Source of the DNA: Gilliamella sp. ESL0443
Lineage (GTDB): Bacteria; Pseudomonadota; Gammaproteobacteria; Enterobacterales; Orbaceae
Assembly: GCF_019469165.1 (NCBI RefSeq)
Contig: NZ_CP048263.1
Span: 2,232,001 to 2,296,000, forward strand
DNA: 64,000 bases
Direction of reading: 5' to 3'
The notes beneath the pieces were generated by a model that saw only the letters and a list, made by a program, of their open reading frames with translations, was not told the origin of the DNA and did no database searches. Shown here piece after piece: positions 40,926 to 51,429 of this stretch (its first letter is position 1; each line of letters begins with the position of its first letter). The position numbers were made by a program, and so were the translations under genes.

Positions 40926-40957
40926 TTGACAAGATTTGCTTGTTTTTTAGTTATAAT
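40926..40957 (+). promoter_or_regulatory. Candidate promoter of the GFA-family gene
   Basis: Both hexamers are consensus, TTGACA (40926-40931) and TATAAT (40952-40957), but the spacer is 20 bases, longer than the usual 16-18. Activity is therefore uncertain. Confidence 0.4.
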
Positions 40958-41006
40958 GATTTAGGTTTGAGTAAAAATTATTCATTTCAATCAAAAAGGA
41001 GTATTT

Positions 41007-41428
41007 ATGTCAACTGAGTATCATGGGACATGTTTATGTGGCAAAGTTAAGTTGGTTGTCCCTTTCAAAAACTTACATTTAAGTGCCTGTCACTGTGAAA
41101 CCTGTCGGAAGTGGAGTGCCGGACTTTTATGTCATTAATGTATAACGGAGAGCTTACCGTAGAAGGTCAAGACAATATACGTCATTATCCTTCATCACAA
41201 TGGGCTGAAAGAGCATTTTGTCAGCAGTGCGGATCTCACCTTTATTATCATTTAACCGGCACACAAAATTATTATCTTGCTGCCTGGATTTTTAATGATA
41301 TTAAGAATTTGGATTTTACATCAGAGGTCTTTATTGACAAAAAACCAACTTGTTACGCTTTTGCTAATCCGACGCAGAAACTGACAGAGGCCGATATTTT
41401 AGCTATAGTTAATCAAAATTCTAAATAA
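41007..41428 (+). pseudogene. GFA-family (glutathione-dependent formaldehyde-activating-like) gene, frameshifted
   Basis: AAAGGAGT precedes an ATG at 41007 that opens the typical GFA start (Cys9-X-Cys11, then Cys28-X-Cys30-X2-Cys33, CRKWS), but this frame stops at codon 44. The rest of the family (MSLMYNGELTVEGQD, SSQWAERAFCQQCGSHLYYHL, the last Cys-X2-Cys, and FIDKKPTCYAFANPTQKL) continues in another frame to 41428. Adding one T to the run at 41125-41128 restores a protein of about 140 residues. The family binds zinc; real GFA activity is doubtful for most members. Either a genuine recent inactivation or a base-count error. Confidence 0.88.
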
Positions 41429-41593
41429 ATACAATTAATTAAATCATCGACAATTTAAATAAAAATTTACTTATAATTTGGATATAGCAAATAAATAAGA
41501 TGCAACATTAGTCAATGGCAAGTGATTAAGGTTTATTTAGCGTAAAGTTAATACAAGTGCAAAAAGCCTGCAAATTATCACAATTTTTAAATC

Positions 41594-41633
41594 AACCTTA
41601 GTACTATATTTTATATCGTACTAAGGTTCTTGT
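41594..41633. terminator. Terminator between the GFA-family gene and carB
   Basis: AACCTTAGTAC (41594-41604) pairs perfectly with GTACTAAGGTT (41618-41628), and the AT-rich loop can extend the stem. CTTGTTTT follows on the plus strand. It can serve both converging genes. Confidence 0.65.
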
Positions 41634-41689
41634 TTTGCGCAAATCTGTCAGCCGCTATGTATTTTACAGGCTTACTTTTTAGCCAATAT

Positions 41690-44600
41690 TTATGCATAAA
41701 GTGTTTGCAATGAAACAACATATTGTGCTGGATCGCAGTCTAATGCTGCAGTTGTGGCATAAGCCGCATTCATCGTGGTATCGTAATGAACTTTATATTG
41801 AATAGCACTACGGCGTAGGATTTTCGATGCCTCAATAGCAGCCCGTCCAGATGTGGTATTGAGAATATAGCTATATTCGCCATTTTTAATATGGTCATGA
41901 ATATTGGGGCGCCCTTCGTTCTCTTTTTTAACCATTTGACAGGTTATGCCAGCTTGTTGTAATGCCTTAGCAGTGCCAAAAGTAGCATCAATACTAAAGC
42001 CATGTGCAATTAATCGTTTAGCGATCTCTAATAAGCGAGTTTTGTCTTGATCACGAACAGATAGCAGAGCTTTTCCCGATTTTTTCATACTTGATAAGCT
42101 ACCAAGTTGTGCTTTGGCAAAGGCTTCGGCAAAGGTATTACCAATTCCCATCACTTCACCGGTTGAACGCATTTCAGGCCCCAAAATTGGGTCAACACCA
42201 CTAAATTTATTAAACGGTAATACCACCTCTTTCACTGAGTAATAAGGCGGTATGACTTCTTTGGTGATATTTTGTTTAGCCAGTGATTGCCCGGTCATAA
42301 CTCGTGCAGCGATTTTCGCTAATGGCAAACCGGTAGCTTTCGACACAAATGGCACGGTGCGAGCAGCTCGAGGGTTGATTTCAATCAAATAAATTTGGTT
42401 ATCTTTGACGGCAAATTGTCCATTCATAAGCCCTTTTACATTAAGTTCTAACGCTAACTGTTTAGCTTGCTTGCGCAGTTGATCTAAAATTTCCGGACTT
42501 AAACTATATGTTGGTAATGAACAAGCAGAATCACCCGAGTGAATTCCCGCTTGTTCAATATGCTCCATAATGCCGCCAATTACGATTTGCTCGCCGTCGG
42601 CAATGACATCAATATCAACTTCAATAGCATCATCTAAAAAGTGATCAAGTAGTACTGGAGCATTATTCGATTCACTGACTGCGGTTTTAAAATAACGTCT
42701 TAAATCTTGCTCGTTATACACAATTTCCATTGCTCGACCACCAAGCACATAAGACGGTCTGACCACTAATGGATAGCCAATTTGTTCGGCTTTAATCACC
42801 GCATCTTCAATATCGGTAACCGTTGCATTAACTGGCTGTTTTAACTTTAACTTATCGACAATCGACTGAAAACGTTTGCGATCTTCAGCTTGATCTATCG
42901 CATCTGGCGAGGTACCAATAATCGGTAGCCCAGCGACTTCAAGTGCTCTGGCTAATTTTAATGGTGTTTGCCCGCCGTATTGTACGATTACGCCATTTGG
43001 TTTTTCGACGTGAGCAATTTCAAGCACATCTTCCAGTGTGACTGGCTCAAAGTAGAGTCGATCTGAGGTATCATAATCGGTAGATACCGTTTCCGGATTA
43101 CAGTTAACCATAATTGTTTCATAACCATCTTCACGGAGCGCCAGCGCTGCATGTACACAACAGTAATCAAACTCAATACCTTGCCCAATCCGATTCGGTC
43201 CACCACCTAATATCATAATCTTCGGGCGAATGAATTGTGGTTTAGCTTCGCACTCTTGTTCATAGGTTGAGTAAAGATAAGCTGTATCGGTCGAGAACTC
43301 TGCTGCGCAGGTATCAACTCGTTTATATACAGGATGAATATCGTATTGGTTTCTTAGATCACGAACGTCTTGTTCTTCAACATTCAACAGTTTAGCAATA
43401 CGTAAATCTGAAAAACCTTTACGCTTAAGTTGCCATAATGATTCTGAATTAAGGCTAGCTAATGATTGCGATTTTAGTTGGTTTTCAAGACTGATAAGTT
43501 CTTCAATTTGCACTAAAAACCAGCGATCGATATTCGTTAATGTGAAAATTTCATCTAAACTAAAGCCGGCTCGAAAAGCGTCAGCAATATACCAAATTCG
43601 TTCAGCGCCCGCTTCTTGCAGTTCATAACGTATTTTGCTGAGATTTTTTTCATCATCATAATTGTCAATTTTCGGATCAAAACCACAGGCACCGACTTCA
43701 AGCCCTCGTAGCGCTTTTTGTAATGATTCTTGAAAAGTCCGCCCAATAGCCATCACTTCACCCACTGATTTCATTTGGGTTGTTAGACGATCATTACACC
43801 CGGCAAACTTTTCGAAATTAAAGCGGGGTATTTTTGTCACCACATAGTCGATCGAAGGCTCAAATGACGCTGGCGTTTTACCTCCGGTAATATCATTAGA
43901 TAGCTCATCAAGGGTATAGCCAACCGCAAGTTTGGCCGCAATTTTGGCGATTGGAAAACCGGTTGCTTTAGATGCTAATGCTGATGAGCGTGATACCCTT
44001 GGATTCATTTCAATCACAATTAAGCGTCCGGTTTTAGGATCAACCGAAAATTGTACATTCGAACCACCTGTTTCAACGCCAATTTCACGAAGTACCGCTA
44101 TCGATGCGTTACGCATGATTTGATACTCTTTATCAGTTAGTGTTTGAGCTGGGGCTACGGTAATGGAATCCCCGGTATGAATGCCCATAGGGTCAACATT
44201 TTCAATCGAACAGACGATGATACAGTTATCATTTTTATCTCGTACCACCTCCATTTCGTACTCTTTCCAACCAATTAATGACTCATCAATGAGGAGTTCA
44301 TTGGTGGGCGACAGATCAAGTCCTCGGGTACAAATTTCATCAAATTCTTGAGTGTTATAAGCAATCCCGCCACCGGTTCCACCCATAGTAAAAGAAGGGC
44401 GAATAATGCAAGGAAAGCCAACTTGTTCAAGTACGGCATAAGCCTCTTTTAATGAGTGAGCAATGCCGGAACGGGCGGTATCAAGACCAATTTTTTTCAT
44501 GGCTTGATCAAAACGTTTGCGATCTTCAGCTTTACCAATTGCATCAGCGGTAGCGCCGATCATTTCGACATTAAATTGTTTTAAAATGCCTCTTTTATCC

Positions 44601-44905
44601 AGTTCTAACGCACAATTGAGCGCAGTTTGTCCACCCATGGTGGGCAAAATGGCATCGGGTCTTTCTTGTTCAATAATTTTACTCACCGTTGTCCAATCAA
44701 TCGGCTCAATATAGGTTGCATCCGCCATTTCCGGATCGGTCATAATGGTGGCAGGGTTAGAATTGACTAAAATAACCCGATAACCTTCTTCACGCAGAGC
44801 CTTACAAGCTTGAGCCCCGGAATAATCAAATTCACAAGCTTGACCAATAACAATTGGGCCAGCGCCAATAATGAGAATGCTATTAATATCTGTTCGCTTA
44901 GGCAT
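41690..44905 (-). CDS. carB: Carbamoyl-phosphate synthase large subunit
   Basis: CarB makes carbamoyl phosphate from bicarbonate, ATP and ammonia supplied by CarA, feeding arginine and pyrimidine synthesis. The 1071 residues show the two homologous ATP-grasp halves. The first has [33 protein letters not shown] and [11 protein letters not shown]. The second has [34 protein letters not shown] and [11 protein letters not shown]. An MGS-like allosteric domain (about residues 935-1071) follows. It starts one base after carA, so translation is coupled. Confidence 0.98.
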   Translation of the reverse strand: MPKRTDINSILIIGAGPIVIGQACEFDYSGAQACKALREEGYRVILVNSNPATIMTDPEMADATYIEPIDWTTVSKIIEQERPDAILPTMGGQTALNCALELDKRGILKQFNVEMIGATADAIGKAEDRKRFDQAMKKIGLDTARSGIAHSLKEAYAVLEQVGFPCIIRPSFTMGGTGGGIAYNTQEFDEICTRGLDLSPTNELLIDESLIGWKEYEMEVVRDKNDNCIIVCSIENVDPMGIHTGDSITVAPAQTLTDKEYQIMRNASIAVLREIGVETGGSNVQFSVDPKTGRLIVIEMNPRVSRSSALASKATGFPIAKIAAKLAVGYTLDELSNDITGGKTPASFEPSIDYVVTKIPRFNFEKFAGCNDRLTTQMKSVGEVMAIGRTFQESLQKALRGLEVGACGFDPKIDNYDDEKNLSKIRYELQEAGAERIWYIADAFRAGFSLDEIFTLTNIDRWFLVQIEELISLENQLKSQSLASLNSESLWQLKRKGFSDLRIAKLLNVEEQDVRDLRNQYDIHPVYKRVDTCAAEFSTDTAYLYSTYEQECEAKPQFIRPKIMILGGGPNRIGQGIEFDYCCVHAALALREDGYETIMVNCNPETVSTDYDTSDRLYFEPVTLEDVLEIAHVEKPNGVIVQYGGQTPLKLARALEVAGLPIIGTSPDAIDQAEDRKRFQSIVDKLKLKQPVNATVTDIEDAVIKAEQIGYPLVVRPSYVLGGRAMEIVYNEQDLRRYFKTAVSESNNAPVLLDHFLDDAIEVDIDVIADGEQIVIGGIMEHIEQAGIHSGDSACSLPTYSLSPEILDQLRKQAKQLALELNVKGLMNGQFAVKDNQIYLIEINPRAARTVPFVSKATGLPLAKIAARVMTGQSLAKQNITKEVIPPYYSVKEVVLPFNKFSGVDPILGPEMRSTGEVMGIGNTFAEAFAKAQLGSLSSMKKSGKALLSVRDQDKTRLLEIAKRLIAHGFSIDATFGTAKALQQAGITCQMVKKENEGRPNIHDHIKNGEYSYILNTTSGRAAIEASKILRRSAIQYKVHYDTTMNAAYATTAALDCDPAQYVVSLQTLYA

Positions 44906-44906
44906 G

Positions 44907-46061
44907 TTATTGCTCCTGCTTATAAATTTTAATTAATTCGATAAAGTGATCAAATAGTGGGGCGGCATCGTGAGGCCCGGGACTCGCTTCGGGGTGACCT
45001 TGAAAGCTAAAAGCGGGTTTTTGATTATGATGAACACCTTGTAGCGAATCGTCGAACAGTGATTTATGCGTCACACGTAAGTGAGTCGGTAAACTCATTT
45101 CATCAACGGCAAAACCATGATTTTGGGCGGTAATCATAACTCGATTATTTTCAAGATCTTTAACCGGATGATTGCCACCATGATGTCCAAATTTCATTTT
45201 TATGGTTTTTGCACCACAAGCCAACGCTAACAGTTGATGCCCTAAACAGATACCAAATATCGGTATGTCAGTAGTTAAAAACTGTTTAATGGCATCAATG
45301 GCATAAGTACAAGGTGCCGGATCACCGGGACCATTTGATAGGAATATACCGTCAGGATTTAATGCTAATACCTCCTGCGCAGAGGTTTTGGCCGGAACAA
45401 TGGTCAATTTACAACCCCGTTCAACTAACATCCGTAGGATATTACGTTTTACGCCAAAATCATAAGCCACAACATGATAAGGCAAGGCGTTTTTTGCCGC
45501 GGGGTGTTCTTGCTCTCTTGTCCATACACCTTGTTTCCACAAATAGCTTTTTGTACAGGTGACTTTTTGGGCTAAATCCAGTCCGGATAATCCTTTAAAA
45601 TCGATCGCCATTTGTTTAGCGGTATCGGCTTTTTCAAGTAAAGTTTCTCTATCGTTTGCCGTGATAATCACACCATGCTGAGCCCCTTTTTCACGCAAGA
45701 TTCGAGTTAAACGGCGAGTATCGATATCGGCAATGGCAATAACATTATGCTGTTTTAAATAACTCGAAAGATCGAGCTCATTGCGATAATTGCTGGCTAA
45801 TAGTGGTAAATCACGAATAATCAGCCCTTTTGCATAAACTTGATTAGATTCAGCATCGGCATTGTTAGTACCGACATTACCTATATGGGGATAAGTTAAC
45901 GTGACCAATTGCTCGCAATAGGAAGGGTCGGTGAGTATTTCTTGATAACCGGTCATTGAGGTATTAAAAACAACCTCACCAACAGTTTCTCCATCAGCAC
46001 CGATTGATTTACCGATAAATTGTGAACCGTCTTGTAATATAAGGAGGGCATAAGTTTGCAT
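44907..46061 (-). CDS. carA: Carbamoyl-phosphate synthase small subunit
   Basis: CarA is the glutamine amidotransferase subunit that passes ammonia to CarB. The 384 residues have the N-terminal CPSase domain ([35 protein letters not shown]) and a class I amidotransferase domain with the catalytic cysteine in [16 protein letters not shown] (about residues 265-280) and the His/Glu pair in [15 protein letters not shown]. It is divergent from argF, and the shared region carries ARG boxes, so arginine repression is likely. Confidence 0.98.
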   Translation of the reverse strand: MQTYALLILQDGSQFIGKSIGADGETVGEVVFNTSMTGYQEILTDPSYCEQLVTLTYPHIGNVGTNNADAESNQVYAKGLIIRDLPLLASNYRNELDLSSYLKQHNVIAIADIDTRRLTRILREKGAQHGVIITANDRETLLEKADTAKQMAIDFKGLSGLDLAQKVTCTKSYLWKQGVWTREQEHPAAKNALPYHVVAYDFGVKRNILRMLVERGCKLTIVPAKTSAQEVLALNPDGIFLSNGPGDPAPCTYAIDAIKQFLTTDIPIFGICLGHQLLALACGAKTIKMKFGHHGGNHPVKDLENNRVMITAQNHGFAVDEMSLPTHLRVTHKSLFDDSLQGVHHNQKPAFSFQGHPEASPGPHDAAPLFDHFIELIKIYKQEQ

Positions 46062-46097
46062 GGCTAAGAGACCTTTTGATTAAATAAACACTATTTA

Positions 46098-46111
46098 TGA
46101 ATAATAATTCA
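46098..46111. promoter_or_regulatory. ARG box near carA
   Basis: TGAATAATAATTCA is a perfect TGAAT-N4-ATTCA palindrome, the core of the ArgR-binding consensus. It lies 37 bases before the carA start codon, so ArgR would block the proximal carAB promoter. Confidence 0.8.
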
Positions 46112-46267
46112 CATAAATGCTTTTTCAGTAACTCATTAATTGGTCATTTTATTACAATTTTTTAAACAAAAAAAGCGTTATTATAAAAAATAATTAAATA
46201 ATAAAATCTAATTTTTTAGACAATTCAATAACTAAAAAGGACATTTTATAAATTTAAAACGTTTAAC

Positions 46268-46296
46268 TTGAAATTGCATAATTATTCAAATAGAAT
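46268..46296 (+). promoter_or_regulatory. argF promoter with embedded ARG box
   Basis: TTGAAA (46268-46273), a 17-base spacer and TAGAAT (46291-46296). The spacer contains TGCATAATTATTCA (46275-46288), one mismatch from the perfect ARG core. ArgR bound there would occlude RNA polymerase. Confidence 0.75.
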
Positions 46297-46329
46297 CGTA
46301 TCAATATTTACCGCTATCAGGAGCTCAAT

Positions 46330-47337
46330 ATGTATGGTTTTTATCAACGTCATTTTTTACGTTTACTCGACTTTACCCCAGCAGAAATTAACCAGCTGAT
46401 TCAGCTTGCTATTGAATTAAAAAAAGCAAAAAAACAAGGTAACGAAAAACAACATTTGGTTGGCAAAAATATTGCCTTAATTTTTGAAAAAGATTCAACC
46501 CGTACTCGTTGTGCTTTTGAAGTCGGTGCATATGATCAAGGCGCTCAAGTCACCTATCTAGGGCCAAGTGGTAGCCAAATTGGGCATAAAGAGTCGATTG
46601 CTGATACAGCTCGAGTGCTCGGACGCATGTATGACGGTATTGAGTATCGAGGTTATGGGCAAGATATTGTTGAAACTTTGGCAAAATATGCCGGTGTGCC
46701 GGTTTGGAATGGTTTAACGACTGAAGCGCATCCAACGCAAATTTTAGCAGATTTTATGACCATGAAAGAGCATATCGGTGAGCGCCCACTTAATAGCGTT
46801 AAATTTGCTTATTTAGGCGATGCTCGTAATAACATGGGCAATTCGTTAATGGAAGGTGCTGCCTTAATGGGTATGGAGATCCGACTAGTGGCGCCCAAAG
46901 CGTGCCAACCTGAATCAGAGCTTGTTCAAAAGTGCCAAGAGATAGCTAAAACAACAGGTGCTAAAATCGTTTTAACTGAAGATGTCGCTGAAGGTGTGAA
47001 AGGCGTTGATTTTCTTTATACCGATGTATGGGTTTCCATGGGCGAACCGAAAGAAGTGTGGGATGAGCGAGTAAAATTATTAACCCCATACCAAGTCAAT
47101 CAAAATGTAGTCAAATTAACCGAGAATCCAAATGTTAAATTTATGCATTGCTTACCGGCTTTCCATGATATGAATACCACAGTAGGTCAACAAATGGCTG
47201 CCCAGTATGGTTTGAAAGATGGTTTAGAAGTGACAAATGAAGTCTTTGAATCTAAACATAGCATCGTTTTTGATGAAGCCGAAAATCGCCTGCACACGAT
47301 CAAAGCAGTAATGGTTGCAACCTTAGCTAAAGACTAA
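46330..47337 (+). CDS. argF: Ornithine carbamoyltransferase
   Basis: OTCase joins carbamoyl phosphate, the product of the neighbouring CarAB, to ornithine to make citrulline. The 335-residue length matches E. coli ArgF/ArgI. The carbamoyl-phosphate loop is [20 protein letters not shown] (about residues 51-70), with HPTQILADF, the ornithine-binding region around DVWVSMGE, and the HCLPAFHD cysteine motif (about 272-279). CAGGAG lies 6-7 bases before the ATG. The symbol could equally be argI by E. coli naming. Confidence 0.97.
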   Translation: MYGFYQRHFLRLLDFTPAEINQLIQLAIELKKAKKQGNEKQHLVGKNIALIFEKDSTRTRCAFEVGAYDQGAQVTYLGPSGSQIGHKESIADTARVLGRMYDGIEYRGYGQDIVETLAKYAGVPVWNGLTTEAHPTQILADFMTMKEHIGERPLNSVKFAYLGDARNNMGNSLMEGAALMGMEIRLVAPKACQPESELVQKCQEIAKTTGAKIVLTEDVAEGVKGVDFLYTDVWVSMGEPKEVWDERVKLLTPYQVNQNVVKLTENPNVKFMHCLPAFHDMNTTVGQQMAAQYGLKDGLEVTNEVFESKHSIVFDEAENRLHTIKAVMVATLAKD

Positions 47338-47387
47338 TAATATAGTTAAATATTATTAGTGCTGGCTAAAGTTAGCTAAGCAAATTT

Positions 47388-47415
47388 TTTGCCGACCTCA
47401 AGTCGGCATAATTTT
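47388..47415 (+). terminator. Terminator after argF
   Basis: GCCGAC (47391-47396) pairs with GTCGGC (47402-47407), loop CTCAA, with TTTT before and ATAATTTTA after. It separates argF from pgpA. Confidence 0.65.
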
Positions 47416-47435
47416 ATCAACCGATTATCATCAGA

Positions 47436-47933
47436 ATGACGAAACAAGCGCGCAATAAAGATTTTAAAAAATACCTAAAACTCACAAATCCAATTCATTT
47501 TTTAGCGGTCGGATTAGGCAGTGGGCTATCGCCAATTATGCCTGGTACTATGGGATCATTAATGGCGATACCACTATGGCTTTTATTTTTGGGTTTACAA
47601 CCTACTTTATATTGGGTTTTTATTTTAGTGACGTTTGTGTTTGGTTGTTATATTTGCCAAAAAACGTCGGATGATACCCATACTCATGATTCGGGTCATA
47701 TTGTTTGGGATGAATTTGTCGGTATGTGGATAACGCTGTATTTCATTCCTCAATTTTCAATACTATGGGTGACGATTGCTTTTGTCGCATTTAGATTGTT
47801 TGATATGGCAAAACCTTGGCCTATTCGTTGGTTTGATAAGCGTGTGCCGGGCGGTTTTGGTATTATGGTCGACGATGTTATCGCCGCCATATTCTCTTCT
47901 TTATCTGTTTACGTGTTAACATTTATCATTTAA
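47436..47933 (+). CDS. pgpA: Phosphatidylglycerophosphatase A
   Basis: PgpA dephosphorylates phosphatidylglycerol-phosphate to phosphatidylglycerol in the inner membrane. The 165 residues have about four membrane segments, the family signature GLGSGLSPIMPGTMGSL (about 26-42), HIVWDEFVGMWITL with the metal-binding Asp/Glu (about 88-101), and FDMAKPWPIRWFDKRVPGGFGIMVDDVIAA near the end. No good ribosome site is seen. In E. coli pgpA follows thiL and nusB, so this context is different. Confidence 0.95.
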   Translation: MTKQARNKDFKKYLKLTNPIHFLAVGLGSGLSPIMPGTMGSLMAIPLWLLFLGLQPTLYWVFILVTFVFGCYICQKTSDDTHTHDSGHIVWDEFVGMWITLYFIPQFSILWVTIAFVAFRLFDMAKPWPIRWFDKRVPGGFGIMVDDVIAAIFSSLSVYVLTFII

Positions 47934-47965
47934 AGATAGTTTACCTTTAAATGATAATTTTCTTA
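47925..47965. terminator. Convergent terminator at the pgpA end
   Basis: ATCATTTAAAG (47925-47935, including the pgpA stop) pairs perfectly with CTTTAAATGAT (47945-47955), followed by AATTTTC. It lies between the convergent pgpA and nadK. Confidence 0.65.
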
Positions 47966-47980
47966 ACATAATGATTAAAT

Positions 47981-48859
47981 TCAAAACATCTTTTGTGACC
48001 AACCTAGTTTGCTTGAAAGATTATTAAAATAATCATAATCCTTAGAATGAATTAAATTAAACTCATAATCTGAGCGACGAATAATTACCTCTTGTGTTGG
48101 TTTAACTGGCAAGATAATTTGGCTATCGCAAGCAACATTAAGATCCAAAGCTGTTGTTGGAAATTTAAGATGGATAGGATTATCACTCTTAATCACTAAT
48201 GGTCTAACCGCTAAAGAGTGTGGAAACATTGGTGTGATAATTAACGCATCTAAGTGCGGCGCAAGGATTGGTCCACCAGCTGATAACGAGTAAGCAGTCG
48301 ATCCTGTGGGCGTTGCAATAATTAAACCATCAGCTCGTTGTGAAAATGCATTGCGCTCATTGATATACACATCATAATCAATCATATGCGCAACAGTATT
48401 AGGTGTAACTACAATTTCATTTACAGCAAAACCAGAATTAATTAACCGACCATCACTGTAGATAGACACTTCCAATAAAAACCGAGGATCATCATCGTAG
48501 TCCCCTTTGATAACAGGAGTTAATTGCTCAATAACATGATCATGGGAAATATCGGTTAAAAAGCCTAAATTACCTCGATTTACTCCAATCACTTTAATTT
48601 TATAGTGCGATAATTGACGTGCCGAACGTAGCATATTACCATCACCACCGACAACAATGGCTAAGTCGGCTTGCTCACCAATCGTATCTAAAGTTGCGTA
48701 TACACTACTAGGAAATTTTATATACTGCGCTAACCGATCTTCAACTAAAACTTGAATACCTAAGTTAACTAGCCAGTCATATAGAACCTGATGAGTTTCA
48801 ATCGCCTCTAATTTACGTGGAATCCCAACCAAACCAACACATTTAAATGGTATACCCAT
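47981..48859 (-). CDS. nadK: NAD kinase
   Basis: NadK phosphorylates NAD to NADP. The 292 residues equal the E. coli length. The nucleotide-binding GGDGNMLRSAR (about residues 71-81), GNLGFLTDI, the NEIVVTPN block and PTGSTAYSLSAGGPIL (about 187-202) are all present. It is divergent from grpE, as in E. coli. Its ribosome site is AAGGA-like, shortly before the ATG. Confidence 0.97.
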   Translation of the reverse strand: MGIPFKCVGLVGIPRKLEAIETHQVLYDWLVNLGIQVLVEDRLAQYIKFPSSVYATLDTIGEQADLAIVVGGDGNMLRSARQLSHYKIKVIGVNRGNLGFLTDISHDHVIEQLTPVIKGDYDDDPRFLLEVSIYSDGRLINSGFAVNEIVVTPNTVAHMIDYDVYINERNAFSQRADGLIIATPTGSTAYSLSAGGPILAPHLDALIITPMFPHSLAVRPLVIKSDNPIHLKFPTTALDLNVACDSQIILPVKPTQEVIIRRSDYEFNLIHSKDYDYFNNLSSKLGWSQKMF

Positions 48860-48940
48860 AAAATATCCTTGTTTTTTTAACTTAAATATAAAGATTTTTT
48901 AGTTACCGATTAAAAAACACGATATCATCTTATCGTTAAA

Positions 48941-48968
48941 CTTGTAATAATAAAAATTGCCCCCATAA
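48941..48968 (+). promoter_or_regulatory. Sigma32 (heat-shock) promoter of grpE
   Basis: CTTGTAA (48941-48947), a 13-base spacer and CCCCATAA (48961-48968) match the heat-shock consensus CTTGAAA / CCCCATNT, with one or two mismatches. It lies about 45 bases before the grpE start. Confidence 0.75.
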
Positions 48969-49011
48969 TAACTGTTATTCATTAAGTTTTCGACTAAATT
49001 TGGAGTACCGT

Positions 49012-49596
49012 ATGACTGAACAAGAGAATAATATGTCAGAAAATGAAACAAACATTGAAGTCCCAGCTGAGCAAACTACTGAAGAACAAACGCCATCTCA
49101 ACCAAGTGTTGAAGAGCAGTTAAAAGCCAAAGATACACGTATTGCAGAACTTGAACAAGCATTAGAAATTGCTAAAAAAAATGAAAGTGAAGCAATGATT
49201 CGTGCTCGAGCTGAAATTGATAACGTGCGCAAACGTGTTGAACAAGATGTGGACAAAGCACGTAAATATGCTCTTGAGAAATTCTCAAATGAGCTTTTAC
49301 CTGTAATTGATAATCTTGAACGCGCATTAGAATCTACAGATAAAAATAATCCAGAGCACAAAGCAACTGTAGAAGGATTAGAGTTAACATTAAAATCGTT
49401 TTTAGATACGGTCAAAAAATTTGGTATTGAAGTGATAAATACTGCTGATTCACAATTAAACCCAGATCTACATCAAGCGATTAGTATGGTTGAATCACCA
49501 GAACATCAATCAGGACAGATCGTCAATACTATCCAAAAAGGCTATACACTCAATGGTCGACTTATCCGACCTGCTATGGTGATTGTAGCTAAATAA
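49012..49596 (+). CDS. grpE: Nucleotide exchange factor GrpE
   Basis: GrpE releases ADP from DnaK. The 194-residue protein has an acidic disordered N-terminus (to about residue 40), a long coiled-coil dimerisation helix (about 40-90), and the four-helix bundle and beta-wing head, with ANIDNVRKR-like AEIDNVRKRVEQDVDKARKYALEKFSNELLPVIDNLERAL and TIQKGYTLNGRLIRPAMVIVAK at the end. I start at 49012 because GGAG is 7 bases upstream; an upstream in-frame TTG is unlikely. The sigma32-type promoter fits its heat-shock role, as does the DjlA co-chaperone at 1.8 kb. Confidence 0.96.
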   Translation: MTEQENNMSENETNIEVPAEQTTEEQTPSQPSVEEQLKAKDTRIAELEQALEIAKKNESEAMIRARAEIDNVRKRVEQDVDKARKYALEKFSNELLPVIDNLERALESTDKNNPEHKATVEGLELTLKSFLDTVKKFGIEVINTADSQLNPDLHQAISMVESPEHQSGQIVNTIQKGYTLNGRLIRPAMVIVAK

Positions 49597-49612
49597 TGAA
49601 AGCTTAAATAAA

Positions 49613-49636
49613 AAACCGCCAAATTAATGGCGGTTT
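49613..49636. terminator. Bidirectional terminator between grpE and def
   Basis: AAACCGCC (49613-49620) pairs with GGCGGTTT (49629-49636). On the minus strand TTTTTTATTT follows, on the plus strand TTTAATTT, so both convergent genes can end here. Confidence 0.8.
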
Positions 49637-49639
49637 AAT

Positions 49640-50152
49640 TTATCGATTCTTTTGCTCTTCACGAGCTAGCTTTTTCATCTTTTGCTCAATACGTTGACGC
49701 TTTAATGGCGAGAGATAATCGACAAAGAGTTTACCTTTTAAGTGATCCATTTCATGCTGGATACAAATTGCCAATAGTTCATCAGCATCAATTTCATAAG
49801 GTTTACCATTACGATCTAATGCCTTGATTTTGATTTTTTCTGATCTTGGAACAAATCCACGGCAGTCAGGTATCGACAAACATCCCTCTTCAATGCCAGT
49901 TTCACCTTCTTGGCTTATCACCTCAGGATTGATAATCACATAAAGTTGGCTTCTATCTTCCGACACATCAATCACAATAATCTGCTCATGTAAATCTACT
50001 TGTGTAGCTGCAAGTCCAATACCATTTTCGGCATACATGGTTTCAGTCATGTTATCGATAATGTTTTGTAGCTCTGGTGTAAAATTAGAGACAGGCTTTG
50101 CAATTTTGCGAAGTCGTTCGTCTGGGAAACGTAATACCGGTAAAATAGCCAT
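49640..50152 (-). CDS. def: Peptide deformylase
   Basis: Def removes the formyl group from nascent proteins and depends on Fe2+. The 170 residues show all three active-site motifs: GIGLAATQV (about 45-53), [10 protein letters not shown] with the metal cysteine (about 88-97), and the metal-binding [12 protein letters not shown] (about 131-142). It is divergent from dprA. In E. coli def is followed by fmt, which is absent here. Confidence 0.97.
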   Translation of the reverse strand: MAILPVLRFPDERLRKIAKPVSNFTPELQNIIDNMTETMYAENGIGLAATQVDLHEQIIVIDVSEDRSQLYVIINPEVISQEGETGIEEGCLSIPDCRGFVPRSEKIKIKALDRNGKPYEIDADELLAICIQHEMDHLKGKLFVDYLSPLKRQRIEQKMKKLAREEQKNR

Positions 50153-50315
50153 AAATTCTTCGATCTACTCCTCAATTTTGTATTTTTTCAAATTCGCCTA
50201 CATTGTAAACATTTATTATGCCTATGAATAGATTTAGTTGACTATTACTAAAATATATCTAATCAATCCTTCTAGATATGGCACTAAGCAACAATGTAGA
50301 GGAAAAAGGACTGTA

Positions 50316-51416
50316 ATGAGTAAATATGAGTTTTTGTTACGAATTTCAATGCTTGGTCAGAAAAGAAAGGGATATTTCGAGCAAATTGCTCACTATTTTA
50401 GTGCTGGTCTACCTAATAAAATAAGAGATGTATCGCTATTATTGGAAAAAATAGGTTTATCCAAAACTCTTCAAGATCGTTTTTTTGAAACATCTTATCT
50501 TCATTTTGAGCCAATACTCGATTGGTTGGCAACACCTTACCCAGCCAAACATTTGATCGCGTATTGTGATTCCGATTATCCAATGTTACTTAAGCAAATT
50601 AGTTCACCACCATTATTGTTATTTGTTATGGGTAATAGGCAATTATTACATTCACCACAAATTGCCATGGTTGGTAGCCGTGAATTTAGTGAATATGGTG
50701 CACAATGGGGAAGATATTTCGCTGGTGAATTAGCAATTAATGGTTTAACAGTCACTAGCGGACTAGCTCTGGGTTTGGATGCGATTTGTCATCGCGGTGC
50801 TCTTGAGGTATCAGGAAATACTATAGCTGTTTTAGGTAGTGGATTAGCTCAAATCTCACCACGCTCAAACCTCAGATTGGCAAATGATATTTTGGCACAA
50901 AATGGCGCCATCATTTCAGAATTTTATCCATTTGAAAAAGCAAGATCCGAATACTTTCCACGTCGCAATCGTATTATTAGTGGATTAAGTTTAGGAACCT
51001 TTGTGGTTGAAGCATCTGAAAAAAGTGGATCACTAATCACTGCTCGTTATGCGCTTGAACAAAATCGCGATGTATTTGCCTTACCGGGTGATATCGATAA
51101 TCAAAATAGTCATGGAACCCATTATTTAATCAAGCAAGGGGCTTATCTAGTCACTCACCCAACTGATATTTTAGAACACTATAGTGGCTTTTTATCAACA
51201 ATAAATAGACAAAATAGTGTTGAGAATAAAGAGAGTAATACTGTTTTATATCCTGAAATTTTTGCCGTTATTCGTCATCACCCAATTCCAGTTGATACAA
51301 TTGCAGCCCTGGTTAATTTACCCATTCCTGAACTCACTATTAAATTATTAGATATGGAGATAGCAGGATTAATTATCACCGTTACTGGTGGTTATATTCG
51401 TAATCGAACAAAATAG
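50316..51416 (+). CDS. dprA: DNA-processing protein DprA/Smf
   Basis: DprA binds incoming single-stranded DNA and loads RecA during natural transformation. The 366 residues have an N-terminal SAM-like part, the central extended Rossmann fold with MVGSREFSEYGAQWGRYFAGELA, VTSGLALGLDAICHRGAL, AVLGSGLAQISP, FPRRNRIISGLSLGTFVVEASEKSGSLITA and ALPGDIDNQNSHGTHYLIKQGA, and a C-terminal winged-helix domain. I start at the ATG with AAGGA 7 bases upstream; the longer frame from 50238 lacks a ribosome site. A 28-bp repeat element follows the stop. Confidence 0.95.
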   Translation: MSKYEFLLRISMLGQKRKGYFEQIAHYFSAGLPNKIRDVSLLLEKIGLSKTLQDRFFETSYLHFEPILDWLATPYPAKHLIAYCDSDYPMLLKQISSPPLLLFVMGNRQLLHSPQIAMVGSREFSEYGAQWGRYFAGELAINGLTVTSGLALGLDAICHRGALEVSGNTIAVLGSGLAQISPRSNLRLANDILAQNGAIISEFYPFEKARSEYFPRRNRIISGLSLGTFVVEASEKSGSLITARYALEQNRDVFALPGDIDNQNSHGTHYLIKQGAYLVTHPTDILEHYSGFLSTINRQNSVENKESNTVLYPEIFAVIRHHPIPVDTIAALVNLPIPELTIKLLDMEIAGLIITVTGGYIRNRTK

Positions 51417-51429
51417 AAAATTGTATCGC

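Noticed and set aside
50238-50315. 26-residue N-terminal extension of DprA
   Set aside because: No ribosome site at 50238; AAGGA precedes the ATG at 50316, and the extension is not DprA-like.
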